Notes under the pieces: model-generated | Database searches by the model: none | Told to the model about the DNA's origin: nothing | The model's input: only the letters and a program-made list of their open reading frames with translations | NCBI GenBank assembly: GCA_006503535.1 | Contig: QYRS01000012.1 | Span: 1,550,001 to 1,614,000 of the forward strand | Direction of reading: 5' to 3' | DNA: 64,000 nucleotides | Origin: Arthrinium phaeospermum | Lineage: Eukaryota; Ascomycota; Sordariomycetes; Amphisphaeriales; Apiosporaceae | Program-made: the position numbers and the translations under genes | Part shown: piece after piece, positions 35,379 through 45,580 of the stretch | Position numbering within the stretch: the stretch's first letter is position 1 | How the letters are laid out: the number at the start of each line of letters is the position of its first letter

Positions 35379-36676
35379 TTCTTTTGACGTATGGAAACGG
35401 AGTACAGAGTCGTTCTTGATTGAATGTTTTAGTCTGAATCGGATATAGCAATGGTTTGTGAAAGCATGGGGAAGAGTGTAGTCCTCTTATACGCCTCCAT
35501 CATCTGCTGTTGATACTTGCGGGCCGGCTTCATCGACGAAGGATCACGGTTTCGATGGGACTGAAACAAGTACGCGATACTTGATTGGCTTGAGACCATT
35601 TCGTTGGCTGTGCAAGACTCGTCACCACCGTCAGCATGCTGGGATGTTGGAATTTCGGTGCCTAGATGCCATGGCAGTTGGAAATGCATCAACGCTGTTG
35701 GCTGGGTTGGCTTCCTGGGACCACAGTACTGCGTTGACCTTTAGAGGACGTGCATAAGAGACCCCAATGCTGAGTCTTGGCCCTGGATCAAACAACATAT
35801 TCATAATGACTCGAGTTGGGATACGGCTGTACAAGTAATATTGCGGGTTGCTGCCCCGGTTACTGTTGCTCCTTCGAACCAAGGACGTGATCGACGGGGT
35901 CCTTTCCGTTTTGAGAATTGTGCTGCCTAACGAGCCAAGTCAATACCTTGACATGCCCGCGTCGCGATTTGGTTTGTCAATTGAGGCGAATTGACTATTG
36001 CAAATTTAAAACATGTTTCATGGTTGACAACATGGATAGTAGAGAGAACTGTTGGATATTCCGTTCTGCTGTTGGCTCAAGACACTAGACTGTACAATAA
36101 GTATGTATGTATGGCTGCTATAGACTGTCTGCCTCTAGTATTGAATGCATGGGAGTTTCATGGAGCATCCACTCATCTGTTCAAGCAAGTGCGCAAGGCA
36201 CAATGGACGATATACTGCGACACAAGATCATATGAAGATAGGTCACCTTGAAGCTATCCATCCCATGAATTGGTGATAGTTACTAATATGTAACGCGCCT
36301 GTCAATAGCGTGAACAGCTTGACCCAATCAAATACGCTAGAGACAAGCCAACCCCGCCAAAAAGTTGTGAGTAAGGAAGGCGGTGAATAAATCTGCGATA
36401 GGCAGAAAAAGTTACCGGTTTCCCGCCGGCCGATTTTCCACAATTTTTTCCTACCGGCCAGACCAAGTTCGACACTTTCGCGTGAGAGGCTGCTCGCTCA
36501 TAGGTGAACTGATCCCATCTTGTGTATTCAATCATTATTACCGCGTTCTTGCTCCTTTAATTGGAATGCAAGGTCAAGCCAAGCCTTCTCCTTCAGCCAA
36601 CAACCAGCCACCAGCCTGGCTATTCAGCAACAATTCCTCTAACAGCGACGCCGCCGCGCTTGCCCCTGCATCAACC
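35379..36676. other. Divergent promoter region, membrane protein and SRP40-like gene
   Basis: No supported gene is seen. An in-frame ATG at 36566 could extend the SRP40-like protein by 37 residues; that extension (Pro, Asn and Ser rich) lacks recognisable features. Confidence 0.5.
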
Positions 36677-37953
36677 ATGGCAAAGGACCAGAAGCCCACC
36701 AAGGCCTCGTCTGCCAAGGACGCTCCTCCCGCCCAATTGATGGACCTTGTTGGATCTTTCTTGTCCGACCAGGGCTTCGACAATGCGCACCGCGAATTCC
36801 AGAAGCACCGCGAGAGCAAGGGCTGGACTGCGGAGAAAAAGAAGAAGGGCGGCAAGCACTCTCTTGTCAGTGTCTTCCAAGCATGGGAGGCTCTCTCAAG
36901 CAAGGACGACACCTCCTTGATCAAGAAGGAGGTCAAGAATGTCAGCAGTAGCAGCAGTGAAGACTCTAGCGACTCTAGTGACTCCAGCGACAGCGATGAT
37001 GTCGACATGGCCGATGCCCCAGCCGCTGCGGATGCCTCCGATGACGAGTCTTCCAGCTCCAGTTCCAGCTCTAGCTCTAGCTCCAGCTCGGATGATAGCG
37101 ACAGCGACAGCGACGATGATGCCACCAAGAAGGCCGCCGCCGCTGTCGTCAACCCGCTCAAGCGAAAGGCCGAATCCGACAGCTCCAGCTCCTCATCCGA
37201 CTCGGACGCTGACGATTCATCGGATTCCAGCTCCGAAGATGAGAAGCCCAAGAAGGCCAAGAAGACGCCCGTGAAGAAGAAGGCCAAGGTTGTCGCCAAG
37301 AAGTCTGACAGCAGCAGCGACTCCTCGTCTGAGAGTTCCGACTCCGACTCATCTGACGACAGCGACTCGGATGACGAGGCTGCGAAGAAGCCCGCGAAGA
37401 AAGTTGTGAAGAAGACTGTTAAGAAGACAGTGAAGAAGGAGGATGATAGCTCATCTAGCTCTGACGAGTCCTCGTCCTCTTCTGACAGCGACTCTGACTC
37501 CGACGACGAAGCAGAAGCAGCCGCCCAGGTCGCTTTGCCCGATTCGGACTCGAGCTCGGATTCGTCCGACTCAGACGATGAGGCTGAGAAGCCCAAGAAG
37601 TCTGCCAAGAGCGGTACCGATAACAACTCCGACACCTCGGCCACCCTTACGACCTCGCCTGAGGACGCCCCCCTCCCCCGGACCCAATGACCTTCAAGCA
37701 AAACAACCGGGGTGGCAAGAACGGCCGCGTGCAGAACGAGCCGTTCTCCCGAATCAAGAAGAACGTCGAGATCGACCCTAACCTCTCTTCCAACGCCTAC
37801 ATCGAAGATGCCTACGGCCAGAAGGCGCACAATGACTTGATTGTCACCAGGGGCAAGGGCTTCACCAAGGAGAAGAACAAGAAGAAGCGTGGCGCATACA
37901 AGGGCGGCCCTCTGGACGTCGGTATGAGCCGCAGTTTCAAGTTCGACGACTAG
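36677..37953 (+). CDS. srp40-like: SRP40/Nopp140-like nucleolar protein with LisH motif (one apparent frameshift)
   Basis: The start MAKDQKPTKASSAKD leads into a LisH-like helix pair (LMDLVGSFLSDQGFDNAHREF, about residues 20-40). A long series of acidic Ser runs follows, alternating with Lys/Ala/Pro basic blocks, the classic Nopp140/SRP40 phospho-serine chaperone layout. The conserved SRP40 C-terminal domain (NEPFSRIKKN, SNAYIEDAYGQKAHNDL, GKGFTKEKNKKKRG) ends in SFKFDD. Such proteins assist snoRNP assembly and pre-rRNA processing in the nucleolus. Acidic repeats run in one frame to about 37675, and the C-terminal domain is in the next frame. One missing C in the run CTCCCCCGG at 37673-37680 accounts for it, giving PLPPDP and about 425 residues. 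No intron with acceptable signals fits as well. An ATG at 36566 is a possible earlier start. Confidence 0.85.
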
Positions 37954-38298
37954 GAGTCTTCGAAGGAGAAACCAACGTCGCCAAAGACACCAAAGTCCAA
38001 TGAGCCAGAGAAGGTGAACCTCATTTCTGCGTCAGCCTGGTACCAGAACCCTGCTCGAAATCAGAAAGGCCGCTACCACATACCGGTGACGCAAAATCAG
38101 CATGTAAGCGATCCGACGAAGGGGATGAAATCGACATCCTCGCCTCGCTCGGCTCTCAAAAAACCCACCCCGCAACACCAAGGCTCCAAGGGCAAAGGCT
38201 TTAAGGGCAAAGGTTTCAAGGGCAAAGGGTCCAAGGGCACGCCTGGGAGTGGCAAAGGCAGCGCAGGAGGAGTGCCTAAGCATGTTCACTTTGACTAG
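37954..38298 (+). other. In-frame open extension after the SRP40-like stop codon
   Basis: After TAG at 37951-37953 the same frame stays open for 114 codons to the next TAG at 38296. The encoded stretch is protein-like: Lys/Ser/Pro-rich (SSKEKPTSPKTPKSNEPEK), then SALKKPTPQ, a KGKGF repeat and a final KHVHFD. It could be a stop-readthrough extension, the remains of a longer C-terminus or a separate small exon. The normal family end (SFKFDD) is already present before the TAG, so the extension is not needed for the family fold. Confidence 0.4.
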
Positions 38299-41231
38299 TC
38301 CGTTACGGGGCGTTTTTACAGAAGTCGCAGATGCAGGGAGTTCAGCATTTGACCCTTGACTTTCATGATACCAAAAGACCGAAGAAGATGGTGCACTGCC
38401 GCTTTGCATTGCACAGATATGTACATAATAGACCATCAGCTGCCATGCATCGTTATGCTGTTAGACTCATTCTCCAAAAGGAAGCGGATATTGTTTTGTA
38501 ATGTTTTGACTAGGCGTCGTTTACCCAACTTGTTGTTTGTGATGGGCATTGCTGGTCTGGATGGTTTGAATTGACTGATAAATGCTATCACCGTTGTTGT
38601 TTACATGCCCGTGTGCTTTTATCTTGCCCGTGGTTCTGTTTCCTGTGTTCACCAGTCGTATCGCAGTTACTGCTCATCTGTCTCGCCTCCATGCTTTCCA
38701 TCTGCTAGTACATGTCAGGTGGGAGAAGGAGAAGACAATATTCGGCGGTTGCCTGGGGTTTGATGGAGACAGATAGGCGCAGTCTGAGCAAGGGATATTA
38801 TCCCAACGACCAAACTGGACGAACTGCCTGTTCATCTACATTAGATTAGGCGCATCAGGCTGCTCAGAGAAGGACGTTGGGATCGGAAATACCATCACCA
38901 GCTGGATCAAGGGTCCCCAGAAAAATGTGACGCAATTGGAATCCGTGATCAAGCTTGTTTACGAAGTGGCAGTGAAGAGGTGCCTTATGAGGTGGATATC
39001 AGAGTTGAGCTTAGGTTAAGCTTAGCCACCCTGCACCTCGATTACAAGGGGGCGGGTAGCCCCAGGCAGGCAGGGCTGCAAGGGACAAGCCAGCAGTAAA
39101 GCCAGGTCTTCACTAGCAGGGATGACGGTGGCCTCCCTTACCACTTACCTATGGGTGCGCTTCACAGCCATACCTCATGCCCTCATGTTGCAATCCATAT
39201 CCTGTAATGAGGAGTTGATAAGTGTAGATATCCTGTCATGCTACTTATATAATACCGACAGATCTCCCTCACCTACGCCACCACCACTTGAGGGCCTATA
39301 TCATGCGTTGTGCAGTTTCGTAATAATGCACATGTGCAAGTCGCTACGAGAGAGCCACGCAAAGGCCCGCCGCAGCTGCAAGAAAAAGAAAAGAAAATAC
39401 AGAGTCGCAAAACGGATCACAGGATGACGAGGCCACAAAAGTCTCGACCGGCTACTCGGCCGTGATCGAGTGAGACGAGCGCCGCCCTGATCTGCCCCAC
39501 CACGGACGGCAATCTGAGAAGTTCGCACCTAAGGACACGGGATCTCGCCCCGGGAGCCTGAAGGACCACATACTGCACGCCACGACCCATCGACACAAGA
39601 CATTCGGGACGAGTAGGAGGAAAACACGACGTTTGTTTCGATATACGCATCCATTTCTCGCGAGCTTACACCGAAAACAAATGGGCAGGCTATGCAAGCG
39701 CTCCTTGCCACCAACGTCTGCTGCCCCGCATGCCTTTTACCAAACAGTCATGATATGCAGCAAATATGTGAACCCCAGCGGCTGGCACTCCGGAAGGGAG
39801 ACGCGTAGAGGGACCGATTGAACAATGGTTGGCCCAGGTTGCTTCCCGGAGACGAGTCAGTGCGCAATTGCAGAGATGCCCCTCCGTGCCAGGCGATTAA
39901 CCTGCTCCAATGCACTTCGTCACACAATGTTGGTTTGGGTCAAAGGTTGGGTGCAAATGCAGCGTCCCATAGCGGTTCTACAGTTCGGCCTGTTATGCGG
40001 GCCGGTGCTGTTGAGCAGAGGGGTCTGCGCGAGAGCCGCAGATGTCTGCCCTGTACGTCACATTTGGGGCTATACCGAGGCAGCGACCACCAACCAGATC
40101 GGCTGCTGAGCTGGGGATTGGTCGAGCGAGTCGAGAAACACCCAATCACTTGATGCAGCTGTGCCACCCGAGAGTGGAAAAAATATGCGTCGAAACAAAA
40201 TAAACAAACAAGCAGAGCCCCAGTGCTGTGCCCTGGAATTTGTATGTTTCCTCCATACATATGATGCCATCGCATCTCGGAGGCAGACAATAACGGCATG
40301 CTACCCAAACCGACAGACGACCAACATGTCGCGGGAGCGTTTAGCGGGCCCGCGGGCTGCAGAGATGGGTCTTGAGCTACCCGCATTCACTGGAACCCTT
40401 GCCAAGCGCGAAGTGGTGGTTGCCCTCCCTCGGAATTGGCAGAACGAATTGGGGAACCGAGAAAGTGAAAGTCAGCGATGGACCGCGACTGTCAGCGCGC
40501 TAACTTCCAGTGCTTGCAGGTGGCATGTAGGCCTTGGCCATTTCCCAGGTTCGTATTCCTACACTTGACTACCAACTTATGTGATCAGCCTTGAGCTTGA
40601 GCGAGTACCCGTTCGATGTTGTTTCGTCTCTGCTTCTGCCCGCTTGCTGTGCCCCCCTCGGCATGCTGAGTACAGTAGGCCTCGCCGAACAGGTTGGGTA
40701 ACCATATCAGCCTCAAAATTGCAGGCAAACAATCCCTGGCCAGTGGCTCTGGACAGCGACCCTGGACAGGACCGGACCGGACAATACATTAGGTACGCAA
40801 CAAAATGGAGTCCATCCCTAGCTGGATTAGCTACAAGTATGTACGTTGGTGCTTCGACCCGAACCAACTGCTTTCTTTCATACATCCCAACCCGTAGCAA
40901 TCAATTGATCCAGTTCCTTGTCCGCTTTCGTTCTTGCTCGAATCCCTTTAAAGCTCAGGCCCCAGGCCATCCAGTCGTCTTTGTCCTCGACTCGGTCTGC
41001 GCGGGAGCACCCGTGCTTCGTCTGTTCTCGTCTCGTCCCGACCCGCTGAAGGTTTCCCCCAAACCAAGCCCATCCCAGTTTTACCCACAAGGGCGCGGGA
41101 GCCAAGGAACCCACGACCAGACGAACTCAATACCTGTGCTTTCGATCCCCCAATCGCTCGCTGGCTTTGCTCCATTCTTCACGCTCGGCCCTAGCATCCG
41201 ACGCCGGCGGCTCCTTTGGCCATAACCGACT
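38299..41231. other. Intergenic, no gene recognised
   Basis: It contains no frame with domain resemblance. Short pyrimidine-rich stretches before 41232 are consistent with the promoter of the downstream gene. Confidence 0.5.
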
Positions 41232-42806
41232 ATGTCGGATGGCGGCGATGCACCCGAAGGTACCCTGAAATGGTTTGCCTCTGACGACGGCCCTTCGGGC
41301 TGGCGCCTCGACGTCGTGACCCTGCTCGCCGTCATTGGCGAGTCCTCGATAGGCGACCATGCCCAAGCCATCACGGCCAGCATGGTGTGTCTGCTGCCTC
41401 GCATCATCCCGGCGCCGCAAGCGTTTCTGAAGCCCACCCGACCGACGCGCATGCCGGAGACGAGAGCCAAGATGACGGGAGTCTACAGCGGCACGACCCT
41501 CGAGTCGGTGGGCTTTTTTGCCAACATCCTTCATCCGCTCGATGAATTCCAACCATTCGCCTTCAAAAAGCTGCGTATAGAGCACAAAGACCGAAACAGT
41601 GCCGGCGGCATCGAAGTGCCCAAACCGGTTGCAATTGGGAAAGGCGTTCTCAGCAGGATATTTACCAAGGGAGGGCGGGCAGATACTGGCGTTTCCGCTC
41701 GGTCGGGACGTCTGCCACGCCCTCCTCGGGATGATGATAGTGACGATATAGAATCGGGCATGCGGGGGAGATCGTCGGGGATCCAGACCAATACCGGACC
41801 TGGTTCTGATGCCCCCACCCCAGGTATAGCGCGACGGCCTACGATGAAGGAGCGAGTGCAGGACTACATGACAGATCCGGCCACGATGGTCAACACCGAA
41901 AAGCGGCCTGCTGTGCCGCCGGCTCTTTGGTCGCCAGTCCATATCCTATCGGCCTTTTCCTTTCTTCTGTCCGTCGCCATCATCGTCGTGGCAGCGATCA
42001 AGGAAGATGGAACTGCTATCCTTGCCGTAGCGTGCATGTCCATTGTCAGCTCCATTGTTGGCGTCGCATCTTGGTGGAAGCCTGTCCTCATGTCGCGAAG
42101 CCACACCAACAAGGTGCCCCAAGGGGATGTCGTGATCCGAACTCGCGAGGGCGCCTTCATCCTTATCGAATGTACCGAAGAAGTGGCCCGGGAACTGTAT
42201 GCGGGCACCGAAGAGTGCAACTATCGTGTTGGTCCCAAGACCTACCAAGTTCTAATGGGTATAGGCACTTTCCTCCTGATGGTCAGTGTGATCCTGATGG
42301 GCAATTGCAAATGGGTCACCCAGGTCATGATTGGCGCATCGTATGTCTTTCTCAATGGCATGTACTGGATCATGGGCCTTTTACCACGCAGGTTCTTCTG
42401 GGATCTCAGCCGGTACACCTGCAAGGATGTCACGCCGCGAGACTCTGCAGAAGCCGCACACGAGACAACCGGCGACCCTCGCGAAGGTGTGCCCAGTTTC
42501 ACCCGGACCCTGTGGTACGTGATCCGCGAAACGCAGCGCACTGCGTGGGTCGAGCGAAGCGGCGCCGCCCCCTCGACCGCGCACTGGAAGGCCTGGCTCG
42601 CCGAAGCCGAGGTAGCGGCGACCGAGGGTCGGAGAGGCTGGACGCCGGTGGCCCACAAGGACGACATCATGAAGCTGACCGACTCGGAGCTCGATGATCG
42701 CAAGAGGGCCCAGAAGGGCCAGGCGACGAGGGACCCGGCGGAGCAGATTGCCCCTGCTACGCAGGTTCAACCGCGTAACCAAGGCCGCGAACAAAGCCAG
42801 TTTTGA
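41232..42806 (+). CDS. Uncharacterised four-TM membrane protein (524 aa)
   Basis: An intronless frame starts MSDGGDAPEGTLKWF. The first 230 residues are hydrophilic and include a Ser/Arg/Asp-rich region (DDDSDDIESG). Four hydrophobic segments follow: about 237-257 (ILSAFSFLLSVAIIVVAAI), 263-284, 339-357 (GIGTFLLMVSVILMG) and 362-382 (GASYVFLNGMYWIMG). Between pairs 2 and 3 lies a loop with VVIRTREGAFILIECTEE. The C-terminal part contains FTRTLWYVIRETQRTAWV and a Trp-rich WKAWLAEAEV block, then a charged tail. It looks like one of the conserved filamentous-fungal hypothetical membrane proteins; I know no function. Codon use is consistent along the frame, so I take it as a real gene. Confidence 0.8.
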   Translation: MSDGGDAPEGTLKWFASDDGPSGWRLDVVTLLAVIGESSIGDHAQAITASMVCLLPRIIPAPQAFLKPTRPTRMPETRAKMTGVYSGTTLESVGFFANILHPLDEFQPFAFKKLRIEHKDRNSAGGIEVPKPVAIGKGVLSRIFTKGGRADTGVSARSGRLPRPPRDDDSDDIESGMRGRSSGIQTNTGPGSDAPTPGIARRPTMKERVQDYMTDPATMVNTEKRPAVPPALWSPVHILSAFSFLLSVAIIVVAAIKEDGTAILAVACMSIVSSIVGVASWWKPVLMSRSHTNKVPQGDVVIRTREGAFILIECTEEVARELYAGTEECNYRVGPKTYQVLMGIGTFLLMVSVILMGNCKWVTQVMIGASYVFLNGMYWIMGLLPRRFFWDLSRYTCKDVTPRDSAEAAHETTGDPREGVPSFTRTLWYVIRETQRTAWVERSGAAPSTAHWKAWLAEAEVAATEGRRGWTPVAHKDDIMKLTDSELDDRKRAQKGQATRDPAEQIAPATQVQPRNQGREQSQF

Positions 42807-43431
42807 AGGATTGCTGTCCCACTGATCTTGATCTTGGGAGCAATTCCAGGGAGTTTGAAGGAGCGAGCGAGCGTTGGATACCCATGTTGTTGTTCCCTTT
42901 TACGTCGAACTTTGAAATTCTGATTTGACACCGGGATCTATCTAGCCTAGCAAGGGCCCCTGGGTTAGGGGTCTCTGCTGGACGACGAACGAGGGATTTA
43001 TGGCCATTTATGTATAACACTATCTAACAAGGGAAACTAACTCATTTTGCATGTTGAAACATCATGGGCGGAGGTCTGCATAAGGTGTGGGACTGGTTGA
43101 GTAGACGTTGGATCAATATTAGCGACCTGTACAGTATACTAGCATCCTTATTAGTTGATCAATGACACTTGATTAGGGCGATTTGGCCTTGGCTATGCGT
43201 ATTACGTCCTTGCGGCGGTGTGGCAATCTTGGCATGGCTCTTCTTCTCCGTCTAGATCGTCAAGCCAGTCAACTTTGAACTATTAGTCTGCCCGCCCGCC
43301 ACGGCACTTCTTTCCTCTCCCTCTTCGCACTGGCTGAATGCCCGATATGCTATCTCGAAAACTCCATGCATGATCCTCATCTATATCATGGTCTTCGCCT
43401 CTTTCGGCTGCGACTCCTCCGCCCCCTCTTG
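42807..43431. other. Spacer between convergent genes
   Basis: This is the 3' flank of the 4-TM protein gene and of the minus-strand micro-protein frame. Nothing else was seen. Confidence 0.45.
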
Positions 43432-43587
43432 TTAGCCTCCATGGGCCATTGCTTTCTCCAGATCGACCTCTTTCTGCCGGTCTGGCGCCGCCGACACGAG
43501 GCTCCTCGTGATCTCGCCGGCGCGCTCCTGGACGCTGCGGAGCCAGAAGGCGACGTAGAGGCAGAGGCTGATGTTGTTCAGGCCCAT
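43432..43587 (-). CDS. Probable micro-protein with one hydrophobic helix (51 aa)
   Basis: The frame begins MGLNNISLCLYVAFWLRSV and ends KEVDLEKAMAHGG. Third codon positions are strongly G/C biased, as in real genes of this window. A TATATATAG element lies about 250 bases upstream, and the ATG at 43587 is the first ATG after it, with C/A-rich leader sequence between. The product would have an N-terminal hydrophobic helix (about residues 7-16) and an amphipathic charged tail. The frame is also open upstream of the ATG, so it might instead be the last exon of a longer gene. No family recognised. Confidence 0.45.
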   Translation of the reverse strand: MGLNNISLCLYVAFWLRSVQERAGEITRSLVSAAPDRQKEVDLEKAMAHGG

Positions 43588-44699
43588 GTTGTCGTTGGCG
43601 GGGGGTAGATAGGTCGGCGGTTGCTTCCGCCGTGTAGGCGACCGGCCTTGTTGGTTCTCGGGACCGACAGATGCGAGTTCGCGCGCGCCCGCGGGCGTGT
43701 GTGTGAGGGGATTAGAGGGCGTGTTTGATGTTGGGCAATGGCTGTCGGTTTATCTGCTGGGCCCGGGAGGGAGGGGCTGCGGGGTCGCGGGGTGAGGGGA
43801 CCGCGGATCCTCACGGGGGCGGGGCGATATGTGTATATATAGGTCGTGTTGGTTAGGCCCCGGATCGGCTCTATTGGTTGTTCATGGCTGGCAGGCCGGG
43901 GGCAGAAACGAACGTCGTGAATGGGGCGAGGTGGGTATTAGATATAATCGATATCACCACGATGGCTGGTGGTGCGAATAAGTAGGTTTCCAGAATCCCT
44001 GCTGTTTGTTTGTTTGTTTGCCAATGAAACAGCCTCTCCCGATTTGCAAGGGACAGCGAGGAAGTCAAAGAGGAGATCCGAAGTTTATTTCGTCTGGCAT
44101 CGCCGGTTCGAGTCAGCGTCCCACGTACCCTGTTCATTCATCAATGCATGTCAGATCTGCCAAGCCAAATGGCCAGGTTCCTGTCGTTTTCGTGTAGGCA
44201 CCTTTCAAGCCAAAATGAAGCACCTGCCTGGTTATTCGCAAACAAGAGGCAGGTCGGTTGTAGCTTTTGCCAGCCTGCCGCAAAGGTGGCTGGAGCTGAA
44301 GTCGTAAGTGAGTTACGGACGGCCACATACATACGTCGCACAAGGCCAGCAAACCAAAACGCATATCAACAAGACAAAGGAGGGGGCGGCTGCGCGGTGG
44401 TGGCTTCTCGCCCTAAAGGATGATCCATGAATGGTCAATCGTATTCTATAGTTCCATGCAAGTCATAAAGCTGTAGGTATCAGCCCAGCCAGCCAACCAG
44501 TCGTTCCTGTAGCCTCCCCTCTTGTCTTATGGGAGCTCAGCGTGGCTCCTGTCGTGTTGTCTAATCTCTAGTCCCACCGCCGAGCCTCGTTTCCTGGTCA
44601 AGCAAAAAGACACGCATAATGACCCAAGCAAAGCCGGGTCGATATCGTCATCCGGGCCGTATGCTACTGCATACATAATCCCTAATACCCGTGCCCGCC
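43588..44699. other. Intergenic, promoter side of micro-protein and 3' flank of mutase-like gene
   Basis: Besides the TATA-like element noted separately, no coding or RNA feature was supported. A (GTTT)n run lies around 44005-44020. Confidence 0.45.
43833..43842 (-). promoter_or_regulatory. TATA box upstream of the micro-protein frame
   Basis: On the minus strand this reads CTATATATAC, a good TATA match, in otherwise GC-rich sequence. The first ATG downstream of it opens the 51-codon frame. Confidence 0.45.
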
Positions 44700-45580
44700 T
44701 CAATGGACACCGTTCGCTGCCGCTTCCTTGAGCTCGCCTCTAACAATATTAGAGAAAGCCTCCTGCAGCTGGAACTGCTCCGTCTCCGTCAGAGGAATGG
44801 CGCTTCCGCGCCGCTCGCGCCGGCTGGGTGCCGTCTCCTTCAGGGTGGCATTGGGATCCTCGTACGTGGTGTCCTCAAACTCGTACGAACGGAACTCCGT
44901 ATTGCTCCAGCCCGTACCTAATTACGGTATTGTCAGCATCATCAATCCCTCTCTTTTGGGTTTCCGGGAAAGGAGTAGGGGAAGGGTTAGGGGTAGATGC
45001 GGCTGCAGTATTTGGGCACGTGACTTAACCTACCTTTGCCAGTGGAATAGCCGTCCCAATCCTCGGTCAGGAAGTGCAGGATGCCGCCGTGCGTAACCAG
45101 CACCACCTGCGCCTCATCGCCGGCCTCGTGCACCAGGTCGCGGAGCCAAAGCCGCGCATCGCGGGCGCGGGCCGCCAGCAAGCTAGGCTCCGGGTAGTAC
45201 TTGCTCTTGGGGGACTTGTCGTTCCATCCCTCGGGGACGAGGGCGAAGTCGACCTTAGCGCCGAACTCGGCCCGCAGCTTGGCCGGGTCCGAGCCGTGAT
45301 CGCAGGGCTGCAGCGAGACCTCCTGCGCGTCGGGCAGCGCGGTCACGACCTTGCCGGCCTCCGCGACGGGGGCGAAGGAGAGCAGGCAGGTGTAGATGGT
45401 GCGGCGCATGGGCGAGGCGACCAGGTGCGTGATTTTGTCGTGGAAGGGGAAGCGCTTGCACAGGTCCGCGCACTGCTGCTGGCCCAGCTCTGTCAGGTCG
45501 GGGTCGCGCAGCTGCTCGTTCTCCTTGCTCAGGTTGTGGTACCCTTGGGCATGTCTTACCAGGTAGATAACAGGCGCCAT
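44700..45580 (-). CDS. Histidine phosphatase / phosphoglycerate mutase family protein
   Basis: Exon 1 (45034-45580) and exon 2 (44700-44917) are separated by a 116-base intron (44918-45033) and encode 254 residues. The start MAPVIYLVRHAQGYHN carries the catalytic R9-H10 motif. LVASPMRRTIYTCLLSF is the second conserved Arg block, and VLVTHGGILHFL holds the second catalytic His. The joined codon restores STGKGTGWSNTEFRSYEF, the usual family end. These enzymes transfer or remove phosphate from small metabolites or proteins; the fungal cytosolic members of this size are mostly uncharacterised phosphatases rather than glycolytic mutases. The start was chosen because the motif sits right behind this ATG; the open frame further upstream has no homology. 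Confidence 0.9.

Noticed and set aside
37608..37695. A GT...AG intron joining the two SRP40-like frames
   Set aside because: A donor at GTACCG and acceptor TTCAAG exist, but they would remove the family-like SDTSATL and PLP segment. A single missing C explains the frame change better.
36574..37830. Long minus-strand frame (418 codons) over the SRP40-like gene
   Set aside because: It is the antisense shadow of the Ser codon runs; it has Leu/Ser/Glu-only low complexity and no family resemblance, while the plus strand carries LisH and the SRP40 C-terminal domain.
41127..41942. Minus-strand frame of 271 codons opposite the 4-TM gene
   Set aside because: Arg/Gly/His-rich shadow; plus-strand codon use and TM helices favour the other strand.
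44095..44130. GGTTCGAGTC resembling a tRNA T-loop
   Set aside because: Flanking bases cannot form the T stem or an acceptor stem. Similar GGTTCGA hits at 35868-35880 (minus) and 63430 also failed. No tRNA was found in the window.
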